Source of the DNA: Siphonodentalium dalli
Taxonomy: Eukaryota > Mollusca > Scaphopoda > Gadilida > Siphonodentaliidae
Length of the DNA stretch: 64,000 bases
Reading direction: 5' to 3'
NCBI GenBank assembly: GCA_032622095.1
Contig: CP136064.1
Coordinates: forward strand, 45,769,573 to 45,833,572
Shown here: piece by piece, positions 14,501-23,108 of the stretch
Layout: the number at the start of each line of letters is the position of its first letter
How positions within the stretch are numbered: the first letter of the stretch is position 1
Translations under genes and position numbers: made by a program
The notes under the pieces: model-generated
What the model saw: only the letters and a program-made list of their open reading frames with translations
Databases searched by the model: none
What the model was told of the DNA's origin: nothing

Positions 14501-17500
14501 TAAGTTCAATAAACGACCATAGGCCGTTTGCTGAACTTATTATCTGAACATTTCCCACCAAAGAATAAGTATCCTTCTGTGCTTGTATTATATATTTCTT
14601 CTGTCTGTCATCTGCTCATTTTTCAGAACACCCCTCCAAATAATGAATAGACCATCCCAATGTAATATGTTATAACTGAGTGGGAGAATCCATTTAGTAT
14701 AGAAAGGGTTTAATTAAAACAAAACTATGAGATAATGGATGATGGGATATTATAATGTCCCATGAGTGAAGTCAAAGGTGGGTATACTTGATTTACATGC
14801 ATCCAGTCCTCTGTCCGTCTATCCGACCTAGCAGATATCTCAGCAATAGTTATTGGATTGTAATAAATCTGGTACTGGTGATGGCCATCACAGGGGCTTT
14901 CATGAAATTATCCAATGATGTTTTTTTTGTTTTTTTTTTACATTTTCCGTTCTATATTTATATATCTTTGTTCTTTGGAAATGTAAATTTTTTGCTGGCC
15001 ATAATGAAGGCTTACAAAGAATTCATTGATGTGATCGAGATTGGTCACAGTTCATTGATTTTACTAAATGTATATCCACACTCGACAGTATGCCACATGG
15101 TGGTATGCACCGTCCGACAGCCCAGTTCTTGTCTATGAATTTCTTTGACATTTTCACTCGACTGCTGCACAGTAGCACATAAATATCACAAAAAGTTGCA
15201 CCAACAGCTCAAGTTTTATAAACTCTGTTGAATGCCAGATGAATGAGGCTGTATATTCAGTATGTATCCCATGAATGAGGCTGTTTAGTCAGTACATATC
15301 CCAAACATTGAATGCCAGCATGAATGAGGTTGTATATTCAGTATACATGTATATCCCATGAATGAGGCTGTATATTCAGTACATATCTCAAACATTGAAT
15401 GTATCAAAACCAAAAGTGACTTTATTTGGAACTCTTCCAGCCAACAGTCATTGATATACAACGATTTTGAAATTATAAACATCAATGCCTTGAGCAATGT
15501 CACCTTATGAATGTAAATTACATCACATACAGCAGAGAGAAAAACGTAGTGATTTGTACATAAATGTTTACACAGGACGGAACTAGTGTTTTTACTTAGA
15601 ATGTAACAAGAGGTGTGTAACAGATTATTCACTGCATTATTATACCCCCGGTTACAATTTTGGGGTTGGGGTGGGGGGGGGGGGGGGGGTAAACAGGAAC
15701 CAGCAACCAGCTTGTCTGTCTGTGGACCCAAATCTATCCGAGCTTGTATTCCTACATTTTTCAGTAATTTTGTTTAAAACTTCGCTCGGATGTTTAATAT
15801 GGGAACCTGTGCACCTGCGATTATGAGGTCTGTCCCCATTTTTTTTAGTGTTTAGTGGATTTATCCCCCTTTTTCGCAAGATGACTAATTTTGTCTGAGC
15901 TTGTATTCCTATATTTTTCAGCTAATATTTTAAAAACTTGGCACAGGTTTTAACCATATGCGATCCTGTGCACCCATGATTATGAACCAAGTCCATCCAG
16001 TATAACCCCCATTTTTCTTTTAAAAGTAGGAGTATAATTATTTCATAATATTGAGGATGTAGTCTTAGCGTATATCCACAAAATATAGAATATACAGATA
16101 GTATGTCTGAAAAACAAATTTACACTATGAGAGAGATTGCCGGTCCACAAGACATGTCGTATATTTTGTTTATACCATGATCATTTATAAAGGCTTGTAA
16201 TGCCATAAAACATAATAAGAGCACCATTTTTGACTCCCGAATGAACCCCTAACATACCTGTAACTCGCTCATGTTTTTGATTTGAATTGCCAAAAATGAT
16301 TCGCCGTCGCCTAATATGGCTAACGTGACCTACTGACCTATGTGGTAAAGTCGTGAAGGTAATATTGACTGGTGTTCCTACTATGTATATATACTATTTC
16401 ATTTAAAAAGAAACGCCGATCTATATACGGGTAGTACTGCTATAACAGTTAGTGCCGAATATGGTAATGTTTATCCTACCGTTGCTCACATATAGTAAAA
16501 TACCCGATCATGGGATAAACAACTTTAATTGACATTTTAGTGTTCTCTTAACATGTCCACAATTTTAACCTATATTTGTAGTGTGGTCTAGGTGTGCTAT
16601 TTAACCTGAGTGGCGAGTATGACAAAGCTGTTGATTGTTTCTCTGCTGCGCTACAAGTCAAGCCAAAGGTATGTTATCATGTCTCATATAGTTAAAGATA
16701 CATTCATGGTTCCAGACCTCGAACTTGGCCTCTATTTTGTGCCAGTACGGTGAACTCACATACAAATTTGATTCCATTCAGTTGAGACTATCTATAGTTA
16801 TCATTCGGAAACGAATATATAGTGCAAATTCCAACAAAAAGTGCCATAACTCTGGTGAAAATTAGCGAGCGGAACCCAAATTTGAACTTCACCTGTATTT
16901 TGTGCTAGTCAACCCGAATACCAAATTTCATTCTATTCAATTGAGATTATCTAAAGTTATCAGACGGAGGGATGAATGGCCAGACCAATAACAATTTTCA
17001 CCAGAGATACGTCTTACTTCTTCAGGATGCTTTGTTATGGAACAAACTTGGTGCTACGCTGGCCAATGGCAACAGGAGCGAGGAAGCGGTCGATGCATAC
17101 CACAATGCATTGCAGCTATCGCCTGGTTTCATTCGATCTCGGTATAACCTTGGGATAGCCTGTATTAACCTTGGTGCCTACAGGTGAGATAAACAAGATT
17201 TTACGTATGGAATACATGCATAGTGTTTCTGATTAACAAATTTAAACCACCAGTGGGATTGGCGATTTACCCAACAAGCTTTAGCGAGTGCAGGCGAGTG
17301 GGGTAAAACTCCAATCTCATGAGTGGTTTAAAAAAAAATTCAGAAACACTATGCATGTATTTTGTTTATACCATAATTCCTTCTTGTTAGATATTTTACC
17401 CCACTTCTAAGAATAAAACCAGAATGATTGTAATAACAGAAAAGTTTTCACCCATTTTGAACCCCATCGCAGTTCGATAATCTATTGGGAGTAGATTGCG

Positions 17501-20359
17501 TAGTAATACCAAAGTAGCTGAAATGGTTTGTTTTATTCAAATCAAGGGCACATAAAACAAACTTTTTGAAAACCGTTCCCCTATTTATTTCGCGTAATTG
17601 CATCATAATTTTTTGACAAATACACTGTGATCATGTCTATTTGTTTTAATTGCAATGTTTGGGACATTATTCTGTTTGATTTCTGTGAAGTTTTATGTGT
17701 TTTTTAGCCCAAATAAGCAATGAAGTGTAATCACTAAAAAATAACTTGCACCGGCTTCTGTATGGGTCATGAAAGATCACATGTGATGTAGTCCCTACTG
17801 TAGGATTAATGCTTCGCCATTCAAAATGAATGGGGGAAATTTAAACGTACAGTGATGGCATTTAATCATACAGTAGTGTCGTTTAATTATACAGTGCTGA
17901 TTAAACTACAAATTTAACTGGCTGACATTAAAGACATATTGTGGACTTGTTTGGGTGTGTGAAACTGATCAGTCAATATTCAGGAGATATGCCAACTGGA
18001 GGAATGTAGTAATCTGCTAACATCGTTGAAAATTTCAAGCAAATCGACCGTACTACTCCATAGTAATCATCGTCCGAACTACACTCAATTGTAAATATTT
18101 ACTTCTCGATTCGGGACGCAGCTATTGGTGATACACTAACAAAAACGATTTCGCCACCAAGAGTCACTGCATTTAATTAATATATAAGAATGACGGTGTG
18201 TGTTGTCAATTTGGATATGATAATGGTAAAAATAGCTACTTTGAGCAAGATATTCTCCATTTCTATTTGATCACCCTACCGGAGTGTTTCACATCACTTT
18301 AATACTATAGAACCTTAGCAGATCATGGTATAAATTTATATATTCATCAAGTAAGTAGTGCCCGTGTTACATTGTGAATGATCATATCAGTGCCAGGGAC
18401 CAGTCGAGGTAGAGACATGGACGAGGTCCTGTCTCACTTTATTTAACTGGACAGTATTGATTTCTCTGAATTTGCTATTCCAGTATGCATATGTCAAAAC
18501 TGAATATAAACAAGCCTTGAAATAGTGTGTCTGTCATTTGCAGAATGAGGTCCCCAGAGGGTGAATTTAGTGATGCTACCCCGCATAGCGGGCTAGCATC
18601 ACCAAATTCCCCCTCTGAGAACCTCTTTCTGCTGAGGTGTAAGTACAAGTCAAGGCTTGTACAGCATATTCCATATTATATGTCATTTGAAAGAGGAAGC
18701 TCAAAAACATTGTATTATCAACATATCGACATGTGTTATGTGCTTAATTTCGATCTGGTCAGTGCTGTCAGTTTATTATTCTCAATTGAAGGGGGAATAA
18801 CTCTATCTCTTAGTTGTGAATTATGGTGCATTATGTGGTAAATAACGGGGGGAGTCTTAGGGTGATTCTCTATCAAGACACGCCAAGGCCACAGATGTTC
18901 CGTATTCTGGTGGAATATATATATATAACAGTTTGAATTATGATTAATTAAACTAATTCACCCCTTATAATTTCTCTCTGCTAACAGTCACTTCTCTCTT
19001 AACCCTTTGAACCCTGACGTCCTGAACGTTAAATGACCCCAACCCGAGGTGCCTGACGTTATATAGTGTTCCGACGACTTAACTCATAAAGCTCTTAATT
19101 GGGACGTATATACATGTATACACGCTCAACTATACGGCAATCTACTATGCTAACTAAACAAGTGTGCGGTGAAATATTTCAACGAGACAGTCTATTCCAC
19201 GTTCAATATACATGTACATGTATATAGATATATTGCGGATTCCTTTGGTCACGCTATATATTTATAACGAAATTTTGACACTTTGCCTGCAATAGAAGGT
19301 GTTTCTCAAAATGCACCTGTGTGCTTGCGCGAAGAAACAGACCCCTTGTTTCCAGTTTGGCTGCTAAAATCAGAGGTATGAACATGTGACTCAATCGCGC
19401 AAAGTATAGAAGCACTATTCTAGTTAATTTGGGCTTTGATCGCGAAATTTCTAACGAAATACTTCCCATTTTCTGACGATAATAAGCGGGTTTTTTTTCT
19501 CGAAATAGGACTCTGCGCATGCGCGAAGAAACAAACCATCTGTCGTCAGTTTGTCGATCAAAGTCACGTGGGTAAACATGTGACACGTGTGTGCAAAGTA
19601 GAAGTACAACTCTAGTTGATATGTGCGTTTATTGAGCTGATATTTCGTGTCAAATATCGTCTGATTTCCGGACCAGTATTACGGTCTCCCGGGATATAGG
19701 AATATAAGGATTGGACCGGTATTCCGGTCTCTCGGGTTCAAAGGGTTAAGAAATGACTTCAACTATTTTAAACTTCCAGTGAGTTCCTGGATGCCTGTAA
19801 TCGTACAGAAGGGATTATACTCTGTATTATGTGTGAACAGCAGTTATCTGAGGCAGGCTTCATACTGCAGTATATATAGCATATTGTTAAATTGTTTTAA
19901 ATAGACTTGATTTTCAGCGCAATATGGTATGCTCATTGAACTCATAATTGACATCTTGAAAAACTTCAAAATGTTGAGAAATGGCCTTGAATTTAAGAAT
20001 TTCTATACCAATTAATAGTAACTACCCATATCTATATGGTCTTGAATTTTAAGACTTTCTATACAAATTAGTAGTAATCACCTATATGTATATGGTCTTG
20101 AATTTTAAGAATTTCTATACAAATTATAAGTAACTACCTGTATGTCTATGTTACCAGAGAAGCTGTTGAACATTTCCTGACGGCGCTGAACATGCAGAGA
20201 AAGAGTTCACAGAATAAAAGCCCTCAGAACGTGATGTCACAGAACATCTGGAACACTATGAGAATGGCGCTGTCATTCATGAGTCGAACTGACTTGTATG
20301 GTGCATGTGAGGATGGTGATGTCGATGTGCTCAACAAAGAGTTTGGCATGGATTCTTGA
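2439..20359 (+). CDS. PEX5: PEX5, peroxisomal PTS1 import receptor (C-terminal 403 residues, 10 exons)
   Basis: PEX5 is a cycling cytosolic receptor. It binds C-terminal SKL-type signals with its TPR domain and docks at PEX13/PEX14 on the peroxisome through WxxxF/Y motifs. Exons: 2439-2558, 5124-5233, 7117-7171, 9359-9502, 10249-10319, 11831-12016, 14332-14410, 16582-16668, 17026-17183, 20158-20359. All have GT-AG borders and matching phases. Together they are 1212 nt, 403 residues plus stop. The first three exons carry WVDQF, WQEEF and WLTDF pentapeptides, followed by seven TPRs. Blocks such as [12 protein letters not shown] and [15 protein letters not shown] are near-identical to vertebrate PEX5. 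The human protein is ~600-640 residues, so the N-terminus, with its conserved cysteine and more W motifs, lies left of the window. Introns are packed with repeats. Confidence 0.97.
2838..2990. repeat. 153-bp near-perfect foldback
   Basis: Two 70-base arms (acacagaacgacacg... and its complement) differ at about two positions around a ~9-base loop. It lies in a PEX5 intron and ends three bases before the target duplication of the next element. No other copy was seen in the window. Confidence 0.85.
3002..3381. mobile_element. Family H MITE (hAT-like), two-palindrome form
   Basis: Ends caagcctt...aaggcttg. The flanks TTTATACT (2994-3001) and TTTATACC (3382-3389) match at 7 of 8. It carries the family palindrome (gaggtccccagagggtga...) at each end, with a unique middle between them. 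Confidence 0.85.
3390..4974. other. PEX5 intron, no feature recognised
   Basis: AT-rich sequence with no coding similarity seen. A short segment around 4058-4095 (ttaaaataaaatgtctgtg) resembles segments near 22918 and 40140, so it may be a repeat remnant. Confidence 0.4.
4975..5110. mobile_element. Family D MITE fragment (piggyBac-like)
   Basis: The right half of the family seen in full at 32163-32404 (gggagaatccatttagta... ending gggttaat). It abuts the acceptor of the PEX5 exon at 5124. Confidence 0.7.
5124..5233 (+). CDS. PEX5: PEX5 exon ([17 protein letters not shown])
   Basis: Acceptor aattacag, donor gtaagt, 110 nt, ending in phase 2. It encodes [13 protein letters not shown] and [16 protein letters not shown], matching vertebrate VDFWDKLQAELEEM. 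WQEEF is another pentapeptide motif. A family D MITE fragment ends about 14 bases upstream. Two decayed copies of the 3' part of this exon lie ~0.5 kb downstream. Confidence 0.95.
5702..5835 (+). pseudogene. Two decayed copies of the PEX5 5124-5233 exon end
   Basis: Copies start near 5702 and 5786, 84 bases apart. Each resembles exon bases 5185-5238, from GATGAAAAGT to the donor. Both share a stop (TAT TAG GAT AAG) where the exon reads TTT TGG GAT AAT. The second reads DEKY[14 protein letters not shown] against the exon's [15 protein letters not shown]. The first also retains a decayed donor-side flank (atgtgagt). They look like an old local duplication of the exon end, later tandemly doubled. 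Confidence 0.75.
5836..7116. other. PEX5 intron, no feature recognised
   Basis: No exon, RNA gene or clear repeat boundary seen. 6060-6260 is a richer segment with several ggccc and cccagg blocks but no recognisable family. Confidence 0.4.
7117..7171 (+). CDS. PEX5: PEX5 exon (HPWLTDF)
   Basis: A 55-nt exon, acceptor cttttgcag and donor gtagtg. It completes the split lysine codon and encodes [18 protein letters not shown], matching vertebrate EAHPWLSDYDDL. It carries the last WxxxF motif before the TPR domain. Confidence 0.93.
7197..7680 (-). mobile_element. Pearl-like element with two 190-bp core repeats
   Basis: Bounded by perfect 12-base inverted ends (gtcccccgaaaa at 7197-7208, ttttcgggggac at 7669-7680). 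Inside are a (GTCC)n tract at 7243-7258 and two core units starting gtaccttcatgg at 7271 and 7461. It lies 25 bases after a PEX5 donor. The orientation is relative to pearl elements, which place the microsatellite after the core. Confidence 0.7.
7681..9358. other. PEX5 intron, no feature recognised
   Basis: AT-rich sequence. No additional exon, tRNA or classified repeat seen. Confidence 0.4.
9359..9502 (+). CDS. PEX5: PEX5 exon, TPR1
   Basis: 144 nt, phase 0 to 0, acceptor ttttgcag, donor gtgaga. It encodes [10 protein letters not shown], then [20 protein letters not shown] and VQKDNTHEM, matching vertebrate YQFEEENPL...LFEAAVQQDPKHMEA, the first TPR. Confidence 0.96.
9625..9701. mobile_element. 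Family C MITE, right-end fragment
   Basis: Contains one hairpin half (gagaatgcact-like) and the typical tail atttaatgctgcaccag, ending catgaaagggt, like the right end of the copy at 21553-21819. Confidence 0.6.
9898..10143. mobile_element. Family C MITE (piggyBac-like, TTAA)
   Basis: Starts TTAACCCTTTCATGAC and ends GGAAGGGTTAA. It has two internal hairpins built on the shared module (ttctcttatatatgc and complement). It lies in the PEX5 intron between TPR1 and TPR2 exons. Confidence 0.85.
10249..10319 (+). CDS. PEX5: PEX5 exon, TPR2
   Basis: 71 nt, acceptor atttcag, donor gtaata (weaker than consensus). It encodes [20 protein letters not shown] plus ALK and two bases of a glutamate codon. 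The AENEQE asparagine that contacts the PTS1 peptide backbone in the family is kept. Confidence 0.96.
10394..10701 (+). mobile_element. Possible non-autonomous Helitron
   Basis: Starts TCTATTATATATTTT after an A. Near the 3' end is the stem-loop gcccggacgaagtcgggc, followed by acatcagcgag then T. This layout resembles Helitron 3' ends (hairpin a few bases before CTRR then T), though the last four bases are CGAG rather than CTRR. No inverted ends or target duplication were seen. Confidence 0.5.
11045..11298. mobile_element. Family H MITE, double-palindrome form
   Basis: Flanked by perfect 8-base duplications TTGAAAAC (11037-11044 and 11299-11306). Two copies of the gaggtccccagagggtga palindrome sit back to back, separated by gctgaggtgtaaac. 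It matches the copy at 31865-32119. Confidence 0.92.
11307..11830. other. PEX5 intron, no feature recognised
   Basis: AT-rich; nothing coding or repetitive recognised before the acceptor at 11830. Confidence 0.4.
11831..12016 (+). CDS. PEX5: PEX5 exon, TPR3 and linker
   Basis: 186 nt, acceptor tatttcag, donor gtaagc, phases 2 to 2. It encodes [20 protein letters not shown], then [20 protein letters not shown] (TPR3) and a linker ending LPLTSSFAS. This corresponds to the less conserved segment between TPR3 and TPR4 in vertebrates. Confidence 0.95.
12017..12724. other. PEX5 intron, no feature recognised
   Basis: The segment 12430-12560 is richer in G+C (ttcgtgacgtcatg...), but no gene or family was recognised. 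Confidence 0.35.
12725..14319 (-). mobile_element. Pearl-like element with eight ~155-bp core repeats
   Basis: Begins with a short hairpin (gtcgagttttttt...aaaactcgac) and a GGCGGGCGG/GGACGAACGG tract near 12778-12810. Core units containing gctcgttagcgcgataac start near 12951, 13108, 13264, 13420, 13579, 13741, 13897 and 14059. A unique head ends ctcttgttttt. Read on the - strand, the order (head, core repeats, microsatellite-like tract, terminal hairpin) is that of bivalve pearl elements. Its T-rich edge is ~12 bases from the next PEX5 exon. Confidence 0.75.
14332..14410 (+). CDS. PEX5: PEX5 exon, TPR4
   Basis: 79 nt, acceptor tttttaacag, donor gtattt. It encodes [20 protein letters not shown] and IDENVQ, matching vertebrate [23 protein letters not shown]. 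The T-rich end of a pearl-like element lies about 12 bases upstream and forms much of the pyrimidine tract. Confidence 0.94.
14440..14713. mobile_element. Family D MITE (piggyBac-like)
   Basis: Starts TTAAATCTTTCTATACTAAA and ends TTTAGTATAGAAAGGGTTTAA. A hairpin gttcaataaacgacc with its complement lies near 14502-14545. It lies 29 bases after a PEX5 donor. Confidence 0.8.
14714..15228. other. PEX5 intron, no gene recognised
   Basis: Contains an open frame at 14788-15138 with a low-complexity [18 protein letters not shown] stretch. It has no family resemblance and is probably chance. Confidence 0.35.
15229..15402. repeat. Short irregular tandem repeat
   Basis: Four diverged units with catgaatgaggctgtatatt-like starts, separated by cagtacatatcccaaacatt. 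Unit lengths vary. Confidence 0.6.
15640..16030. repeat. Decayed pearl-like or related repeat with poly-G tract
   Basis: An 18-to-20-base G run near 15670-15690 is followed by gtctgtctgtggaccc and two diverged ~160-bp units (cgagcttgtattcctacatt near 15738 and its relative near 15898). Similar C/G runs beside GACAGACA tracts occur near 63530. Confidence 0.45.
16031..16581. other. PEX5 intron, no feature recognised
   Basis: No exon or named repeat seen up to the acceptor at 16581. Confidence 0.35.
16582..16668 (+). CDS. PEX5: PEX5 exon, TPR5
   Basis: 87 nt, phase 0 to 0, acceptor tatttgtag, donor gtatgt. It encodes [20 protein letters not shown] and SAALQVKPK, nearly identical to vertebrate [20 protein letters not shown]. 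Confidence 0.96.
16690..16985. mobile_element. Remnant of pearl-like core repeats
   Basis: Two diverged ~145-bp units share gccataactctgg-like, cacatacaaatttgattcc and gttatcattcgg blocks with the arrays at 45.4-47.4 kb, and end gacggagggatgaatgg. It stops ~40 bases before the PEX5 TPR6 exon. Confidence 0.55.
17026..17183 (+). CDS. PEX5: PEX5 exon, TPR6 and start of TPR7
   Basis: 158 nt, acceptor acttcttcag, donor gtgaga, ending in phase 2. It encodes [20 protein letters not shown], then [15 protein letters not shown] and [17 protein letters not shown]. The asparagines of [12 protein letters not shown] and the RSRYNLG arginine and asparagine, which grip the PTS1 C-terminus in known structures, are intact. 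Confidence 0.97.
17211..17364. repeat. Inverted repeat
   Basis: Arms aatacatgcatagtgtttct (left) and its complement (right), plus ttaaaccac and gtggtttaa inside, flank a ~75-base centre. It is a foldback just after the TPR6 exon donor. No other copy seen. Confidence 0.7.
17365..18510. other. PEX5 intron, no feature recognised
   Basis: The segment near 17928 (cattaaagacatattgtgga) recurs near 40447, so part of it is a dispersed repeat. Nothing coding seen. Confidence 0.4.
18511..18659. mobile_element. Family H MITE, single-palindrome form
   Basis: Starts caagccttgaaatag; the palindrome is followed by a worn right end caaggcttg. The flanks AATATAAA and TACAGCAT do not match. Confidence 0.75.
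18999..19749. mobile_element. Family K element (piggyBac-like, 751 bp)
   Basis: Starts TTAACCCTTTGAACCC and ends GGGTTCAAAGGGTTAA. It holds two diverged ~180-bp internal units, each with a gcgcgaagaaacaracc-like block followed by aacatgtgac (near 19330-19390 and 19515-19585). No transposase is visible. It lies in the last PEX5 intron. Confidence 0.75.
19985..20150. repeat. 61-bp tandem repeat (about 3 units) at PEX5 last acceptor
   Basis: Units begin ggccttgaatttaagaattt, ggtcttgaattttaagactt and ggtcttgaattttaagaatt, with ctatacaaattataagtaac after each. The array ends a few bases before the acceptor at 20157. Confidence 0.8.
20158..20359 (+). CDS. PEX5: PEX5 last coding exon with stop
   Basis: Acceptor gttaccag at 20157. 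It encodes [17 protein letters not shown], the [19 protein letters not shown] helix and a tail ending NKEFGMDS, with TGA at 20357-20359. It matches the vertebrate end [12 protein letters not shown]...MSENIWSTLRLALSML. A 61-bp tandem repeat runs up to the acceptor. The likely 3' UTR enters family D and H elements within ~110 bases; AATAAA occurs at 20992, but I cannot say it is used. Confidence 0.96.
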
Positions 20360-20467
20360 CATCATTCTGGCGATTGCTCTGAGCTACCCGGGGTACTGAA
20401 GTTGCTGTTCTGCTAGCTCTATGCATTCCGTCACATTCCGAATTTAGACGCAAAATTGCTGGGTTAT

Positions 20468-21150
20468 TTAACCACTTCTATACTAAATGGTCTTTCCCAC
20501 CAAGCCTGAGTTTAGTGTGCCTGTCATTTGCAGAATGAGGTCCCCAGAGGGTGAATTTAGTGACGCTATCCTGCATAGCAGGCTAGCATCACTAAATTCA
20601 CCCTCTGGGTACCTCATTCTGCTTAGGCCTCATCTTCTCTCGAAAGTTTCTTTATTATCAAATTTCTGTAGATTCTATTTCTTTTTTAGTTTAGTTTCTC
20701 TATATCCCCAAATTGGCAGACGACTATTGCTTAATGTAGGTTCCCAATGGGTATACATCACAATGTTCACCATCTGGGAACTTCAATCTCAGTCTAGCAG
20801 ATGAGGTCATGCAGAATGAGGTCCCAGAGGGTGAATTTGGTGATGCTAGCACGCTATGTGGGATAGCATCATTAATGTCACCCTCTGCGGACCTCATTCT
20901 ACAAATGACAGGTACACTAAACTCAGTTGTTTCCCACTCAGCCATAAAAGTATTGAAATGGTCTGTTATTCATTTGGAGGGATGTTCTGGAAATAAAATC
21001 AGGTGACAGATAACAGAAAGTGAAGAAGGATTCCTATTCATTGGTGTGAAATGTTCAGATAATAAGAGAGGTCATTTGTTGATCTTAATATATGAACATT
21101 TCCTGAGGAATAACTACTTGTGAATGATTATTTAGCATAGAAAGGGTTAA
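20468..21150. mobile_element. Family D MITE interrupted by a family H MITE
   Basis: Left end TTAACCACTTCTATACTAAA, right end AGCATAGAAAGGGTTAA. The inserted family H element occupies 20501-20929. Removing it and one target copy restores the family layout found at 32163-32404. It lies about 110 bases after the PEX5 stop. Confidence 0.85.
20501..20929. mobile_element. Family H MITE nested in family D
   Basis: Ends caagcctgagtttagtg and cactaaactcagttg. Perfect 8-base duplications TTTCCCAC occur at 20493-20500 and 20930-20937. It is the two-palindrome form with a unique middle (20640-20800). Confidence 0.93.
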
Positions 21151-21552
21151 TAACAGCCATTGAGAGTAGTGAGACTGAGTGGCTGAAGAGAGAATTTTAA
21201 CAATCCGTTATAGATCCATGATCCGATTTGACACTATAAAACTATCATTGATACGTATTCTACACCAAAAAAATAATTAAATCGTGCCAATGGGCCATTA
21301 ATAGGAGGTTCTGACAGTCCAAAAGTAACTTTCAAAATGGTAAGTTTTAACATGTTTTGGCCAGAATTCCAATGATCGTCTTTGATGAAGATCGTCTATG
21401 ATTTTGTTACCCGAAAGCAGTAGATAAAAAAGGCCATTCTCAACTATGATCCTTTGTACTCGAAACTGATGGATGCTTTTGTGGATGTTGCTTCCAAGTA
21501 TTTTCCTTCTTTGTTTTTTTTGCCTGATAAGCTGAAATTCACTTAGGAAAAG

Positions 21553-21819
21553 TTTGACCCTTCCATGACTGGAGCTTCCTGAAATTTTGCGAAAACCCTG
21601 TGCCAATGCATTCTCTTATATATCTTGTGAGTCTCCCATAGGGAGACTCTCATATATAAGAGAATACATTTGCCTAACAATATTTACCTTCACCTTGTAA
21701 GCCAGTGAATTCTCTTATATATGCGAGGTTACCTTTGGGAGACTTGCATATAGAAGAGAATGCACTGGTGCAGGATATTTAATGCTGCACCAGCGCAGTT
21801 CCCGCCATGAAAGGGTTAA
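21553..21819. mobile_element. Family C MITE
   Basis: Left end TTGACCCTTCCATGACTGGA (TTAA mutated to TTGA), right end CATGAAAGGGTTAA. Two shared-module hairpins lie at about 21600-21680 and 21700-21770. Confidence 0.85.
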
Positions 21820-22292
21820 CTAATTTGGTGTTAAATCTGACCATGGATCTTTAAACATAGCACGGTTAAAATTAGAGATTGAGTGTTTGCGTAGTTTATC
21901 ACCTGTGAGAATTTGTGAAAGCAACTTTACAAATTCGTAGAGAAAATAGTCCTGAATAGCGGACACACAGCCAATCATGTGTGGCTTTATAATTGGGAGT
22001 ACATAATGGTTGTGTGTGCTGGCCACTGCGTTCATGGAAATTAAGTTTGGCTGGGCAGTCCAGTTTACTTATATTCAAATTACATTATTTTTACCCCCCC
22101 CCCCCCACCCAAATTGCAGATGACAATCGGATTGGGTGAAAGCAGTCTATAGGGACTCCTATACACATAATGTGCCAAGTTTCATATTTCTATCACAAAA
22201 TTCACGATTGTTGCCCTCTACTAATTTTAAGAGGTTGTTCAATAAAATTTCAGGTGTGAGGATTTACAATTGCGTTACAGTCTGTCAAGCAT

Positions 22293-22549
22293 TTAACCCT
22301 TTCATGACGGGAGCTGTGCAACATTAAAGATCATGTGCCAGTGCATTCTCTTACATATGCGAGTCTCCAATAGGGAACCTAACATATATAAGAGAATGCA
22401 CTGGCTTACAAGGTCAAGGTAAATATTGTTATGCCAATGTATTCTCTTATATACGAGAGGCTCCCTGTGGCAGACTCGAATATATAAGAGAATGCAATGG
22501 CACAGGGTTTTCGCAAAAGTTCAGGAAGCTCCAGTCATGGAAGGGTTAA
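22293..22549. mobile_element. Family C MITE
   Basis: TTAACCCTTTCATGACGGGA to CATGGAAGGGTTAA, with two internal hairpins joined by tacaaggtcaaggtaaat. Same orientation as the copy at 9898. Confidence 0.88.
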
Positions 22550-23108
22550 TTATGAAACCATAATTTTCCAAACAAATCACTATTACCTTTGAATTTGAAG
22601 TTTACATTGATACCATTTTCCAAATTATGCAACTTCTGTTCACCAATGGTGGGCTTGGGACCTGGGTGTGGCAACCTTCCACACCCCCCCCCCCCTTGTC
22701 CATGGGTAAATAACAATCAGATCACAACCTAAAACATTTTATTGTCATTCATATCATTGCCAGTTTTTGCTCATCAAAAAAATGCTATTGTGTTGTCGCA
22801 TAACTGCAATATTTCCATTCATCAACCCACATATAACCTGAGATGTAGATTTTTTTTCCAACAATTGGATTAGGGTATTGAAATGTGATATATTAATATG
22901 TGAGACTGGCGAGTAAGGCCATTAAAATAGAATATCTGTGTTCTCAGGCAATTAGATATCTATTTTGAGATGAGGCACGAAGGCTATTTTTCTCAAAATA
23001 TAGAAAAATTTCTCTAGAAGAACAAAATTTCATTTTCAGTTGTTCAAATCCAATATTTTTAACAGTAAATATTTAAACAAAATGACAACGCTTTTTAAAA
23101 GAACATTT

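Noticed and set aside
14788-15138. Hydrophobic 116-codon frame in a PEX5 intron
   Set aside because: The hydrophobicity comes from T-rich low-complexity DNA; no family resemblance.
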